Source: a virus | Virus record (IMG/VR): IMGVR_UViG_3300050821_009708 | Location: 1-41,562 of that record | Length of the DNA: 41,562 bases | Direction: 5' to 3' (one strand) | Shown here: in pieces, positions 40,417 to 41,562 of the stretch | How positions within the stretch are numbered: the first letter of the stretch is position 1 | How the letters are laid out: each line of letters begins with the position of its first letter | Made by a program: the position numbers and the translations under genes | Notes under the pieces: model-generated | Database searches by the model: none | Told to the model about the DNA's origin: nothing | The model's input: the letters and a program-made list of their open reading frames with translations, nothing else

Positions 40417-40695
40417 TTAGGCGCGCGCGAGTTTGGGTTTCAGAGCGCGAGGCCGGTAGCGCTTGCTGCCGACTTCGCGGAAGTGCTGGAAGATGTCGTC
40501 GAGGGATAGATCGATGCCGCGCTCCTTGGCGAGCATCTGAATCTTGATCGCGTTCGAGCCGTGGATGGAGTTGGAGCCGCTGATCCAATGCCAGACCGCA
40601 GAGGAGTGAATACCGAGCCCGCGCGCGAGCTCCTCCGCACCGTACTCGCGAACGAAGAGGTCGAACTTTGTCTGACCTTCCAGTTTCCTGGGCAT
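40417..40695 (-). CDS. Cro/CI-type helix-turn-helix protein
   Basis: A 92-residue DNA-binding protein. Residues about 18-60 form a helix-turn-helix (E-E-L-A-R-G-L-G-I-H-S-S-A-V-W-H-W). ATG 40695 follows AGGAGGTTTC and is preferred over an upstream in-frame start at 40752. It probably represses early or integrase promoters; likely operators are the AT-rich islands near 1.9 kb and 26.2 kb or the hairpin upstream. Confidence 0.82.
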   Translation of the reverse strand: MPRKLEGQTKFDLFVREYGAEELARGLGIHSSAVWHWISGSNSIHGSNAIKIQMLAKERGIDLSLDDIFQHFREVGSKRYRPRALKPKLARA

Positions 40696-40713
40696 GAAAC
40701 CTCCTGAGATTTC

Positions 40714-40742
40714 GGCAGACGGTTTTTCGGGGACGGTCTGCC
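40714..40742. promoter_or_regulatory. Inverted repeat upstream of repressor-like gene
   Basis: GGCAGAC (40714-40720) and GTCTGCC (40736-40742) flank a 15-base spacer, about 20 bases before ATG 40695. It could be an operator for the helix-turn-helix protein or an mRNA hairpin limiting its expression. Confidence 0.45.
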
Positions 40743-40767
40743 AGCGGCCCACTCGTGTGGTTTTCCG

Positions 40768-41385
40768 CTAGACAACCTGAACCGGAACGTCCGTCTCGTT
40801 TTCTCCATTCGGGTCCGCGACCGAGAGCGTCGTGGTCCCGGCCTTGATTCCCGTGACCAGACCGGAGCTCGAGACCGAAGCGATTGTCGGATCGGCGATG
40901 GAGTACTCCGCCGTCGACGTGATGTCCTTCCCGGTCGAATCTTTGACCGTCACTTGGCCGGCGGAACCGCTCGAAATTGTCATCGCTGCCGGCAGCACCG
41001 ACACCGCTGACGCCGGCGTGTTCGCGACGATTGCCGCGGCCATCGCCGTGGAACTCGTCTGCATCGCGGCGACGGTTTTCTGGATGGTCACACGGTCCGC
41101 GGCCGAGATCGGCCCGGAGCCGGCGACGGCTGTGGCGAGTTTGCTGAACAGCGTCTGCAGGAGCGTTGCCGCTGCCGCTTCCGCGTTCTCGTCTGCTGCA
41201 GCTTGGTCGATCATTTTCTGGATATCTGCGTCCACTTGAGTCTCCTTCGTGATGAGGGTTTGAACAGCTAACAGCAGCGCATCGAGCTTCGAGTGACACT
41301 CCAGGCAGCCGCAGCCCGCCGGAACGACAGCCGCGGGAGCCGGATCGACTCCAGGGAGCACCTCGCTCGAAATTTGGTTATCCAT
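40768..41385 (-). CDS. Protein with Big2 (Ig-like) domain
   Basis: A 205-residue protein. An N-terminal part with C-G-C-L-E-C at 25-30 and a helical region (about 32-120) precede a Big2-type Ig-like domain (about 130-200: I-A-D-P-T-I-A-S-V, G-L-V-T-G-I-K-A-G-T-T-T-L-S-V). No signal peptide. ATG 41385 follows AGGCGGACCTTTCAG, preferred over an in-frame start at 41532 that would begin in host DNA. It is next to attR; a surface or decoration role is possible but unproven. Confidence 0.72.
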   Translation of the reverse strand: MDNQISSEVLPGVDPAPAAVVPAGCGCLECHSKLDALLLAVQTLITKETQVDADIQKMIDQAAADENAEAAAATLLQTLFSKLATAVAGSGPISAADRVTIQKTVAAMQTSSTAMAAAIVANTPASAVSVLPAAMTISSGSAGQVTVKDSTGKDITSTAEYSIADPTIASVSSSGLVTGIKAGTTTLSVADPNGENETDVPVQVV

Positions 41386-41389
41386 CTGA

Positions 41390-41562
<173 letters not shown>

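Overview
This window is one complete integrated prophage with about 96 bases of host DNA left at each end. The host bases at both ends are two halves of a single aldo/keto reductase gene on the + strand. Joining them at a shared GG (97-98 and 41465-41466) restores an unbroken reading frame through a Pro-Leu-Gly-Lys-Gly motif. The DNA is GC-rich with Gram-negative style phage lysis genes. A soil-type Gram-negative host (Acidobacteriota or Proteobacteria) is plausible, but the sequence does not settle the phylum. The element between the two cores is about 41.4 kb, and every convincing phage gene lies on the - strand, so gene order reads from right to left.

Right part (41.4-30.3 kb): a Big2-domain protein next to attR, a Cro/CI-type DNA-binding protein, a 113-residue protein plus DUF2303 pair, a complete tyrosine recombinase, then about 25 very small genes packed with 1-4 base overlaps. 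Several of these are zinc-binding or membrane proteins. The run includes a VRR-NUC nuclease, a winged-helix protein, and a ~290-base gene-free stretch that folds as two copies of an elaborate RNA structure. A ParB-DNA methyltransferase fusion closes this part.

Middle and left part (29-2 kb): a morphogenesis region for a siphovirus with a long non-contractile tail. It holds terminase small and large subunits (lambda Nu1/GpA type), six small genes, a gpW-like joiner, a lambda-type portal, a fused HK97-type protease/major capsid polyprotein, head-tail joining and tail terminator proteins, the tail tube, the tail chaperones G and GT joined by a -1 frameshift at T8, a 900-residue tape measure, two tandem paralogous tail proteins, distal tail proteins, a J-like host-specificity protein and three fibre or tip proteins. 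A lysis cassette follows (XhlA-like protein, GH19 endolysin, small membrane proteins).

Left end: a 62-residue gene and a large serine integrase. The integrase reading frame runs across attL and ends in host DNA, so its C-terminus differs between the integrated and excised states. The prophage also splits the reductase gene. The phage thus carries two unrelated site-specific recombinases, an orphan methyltransferase, a structured RNA candidate and clear signs of mosaic assembly.
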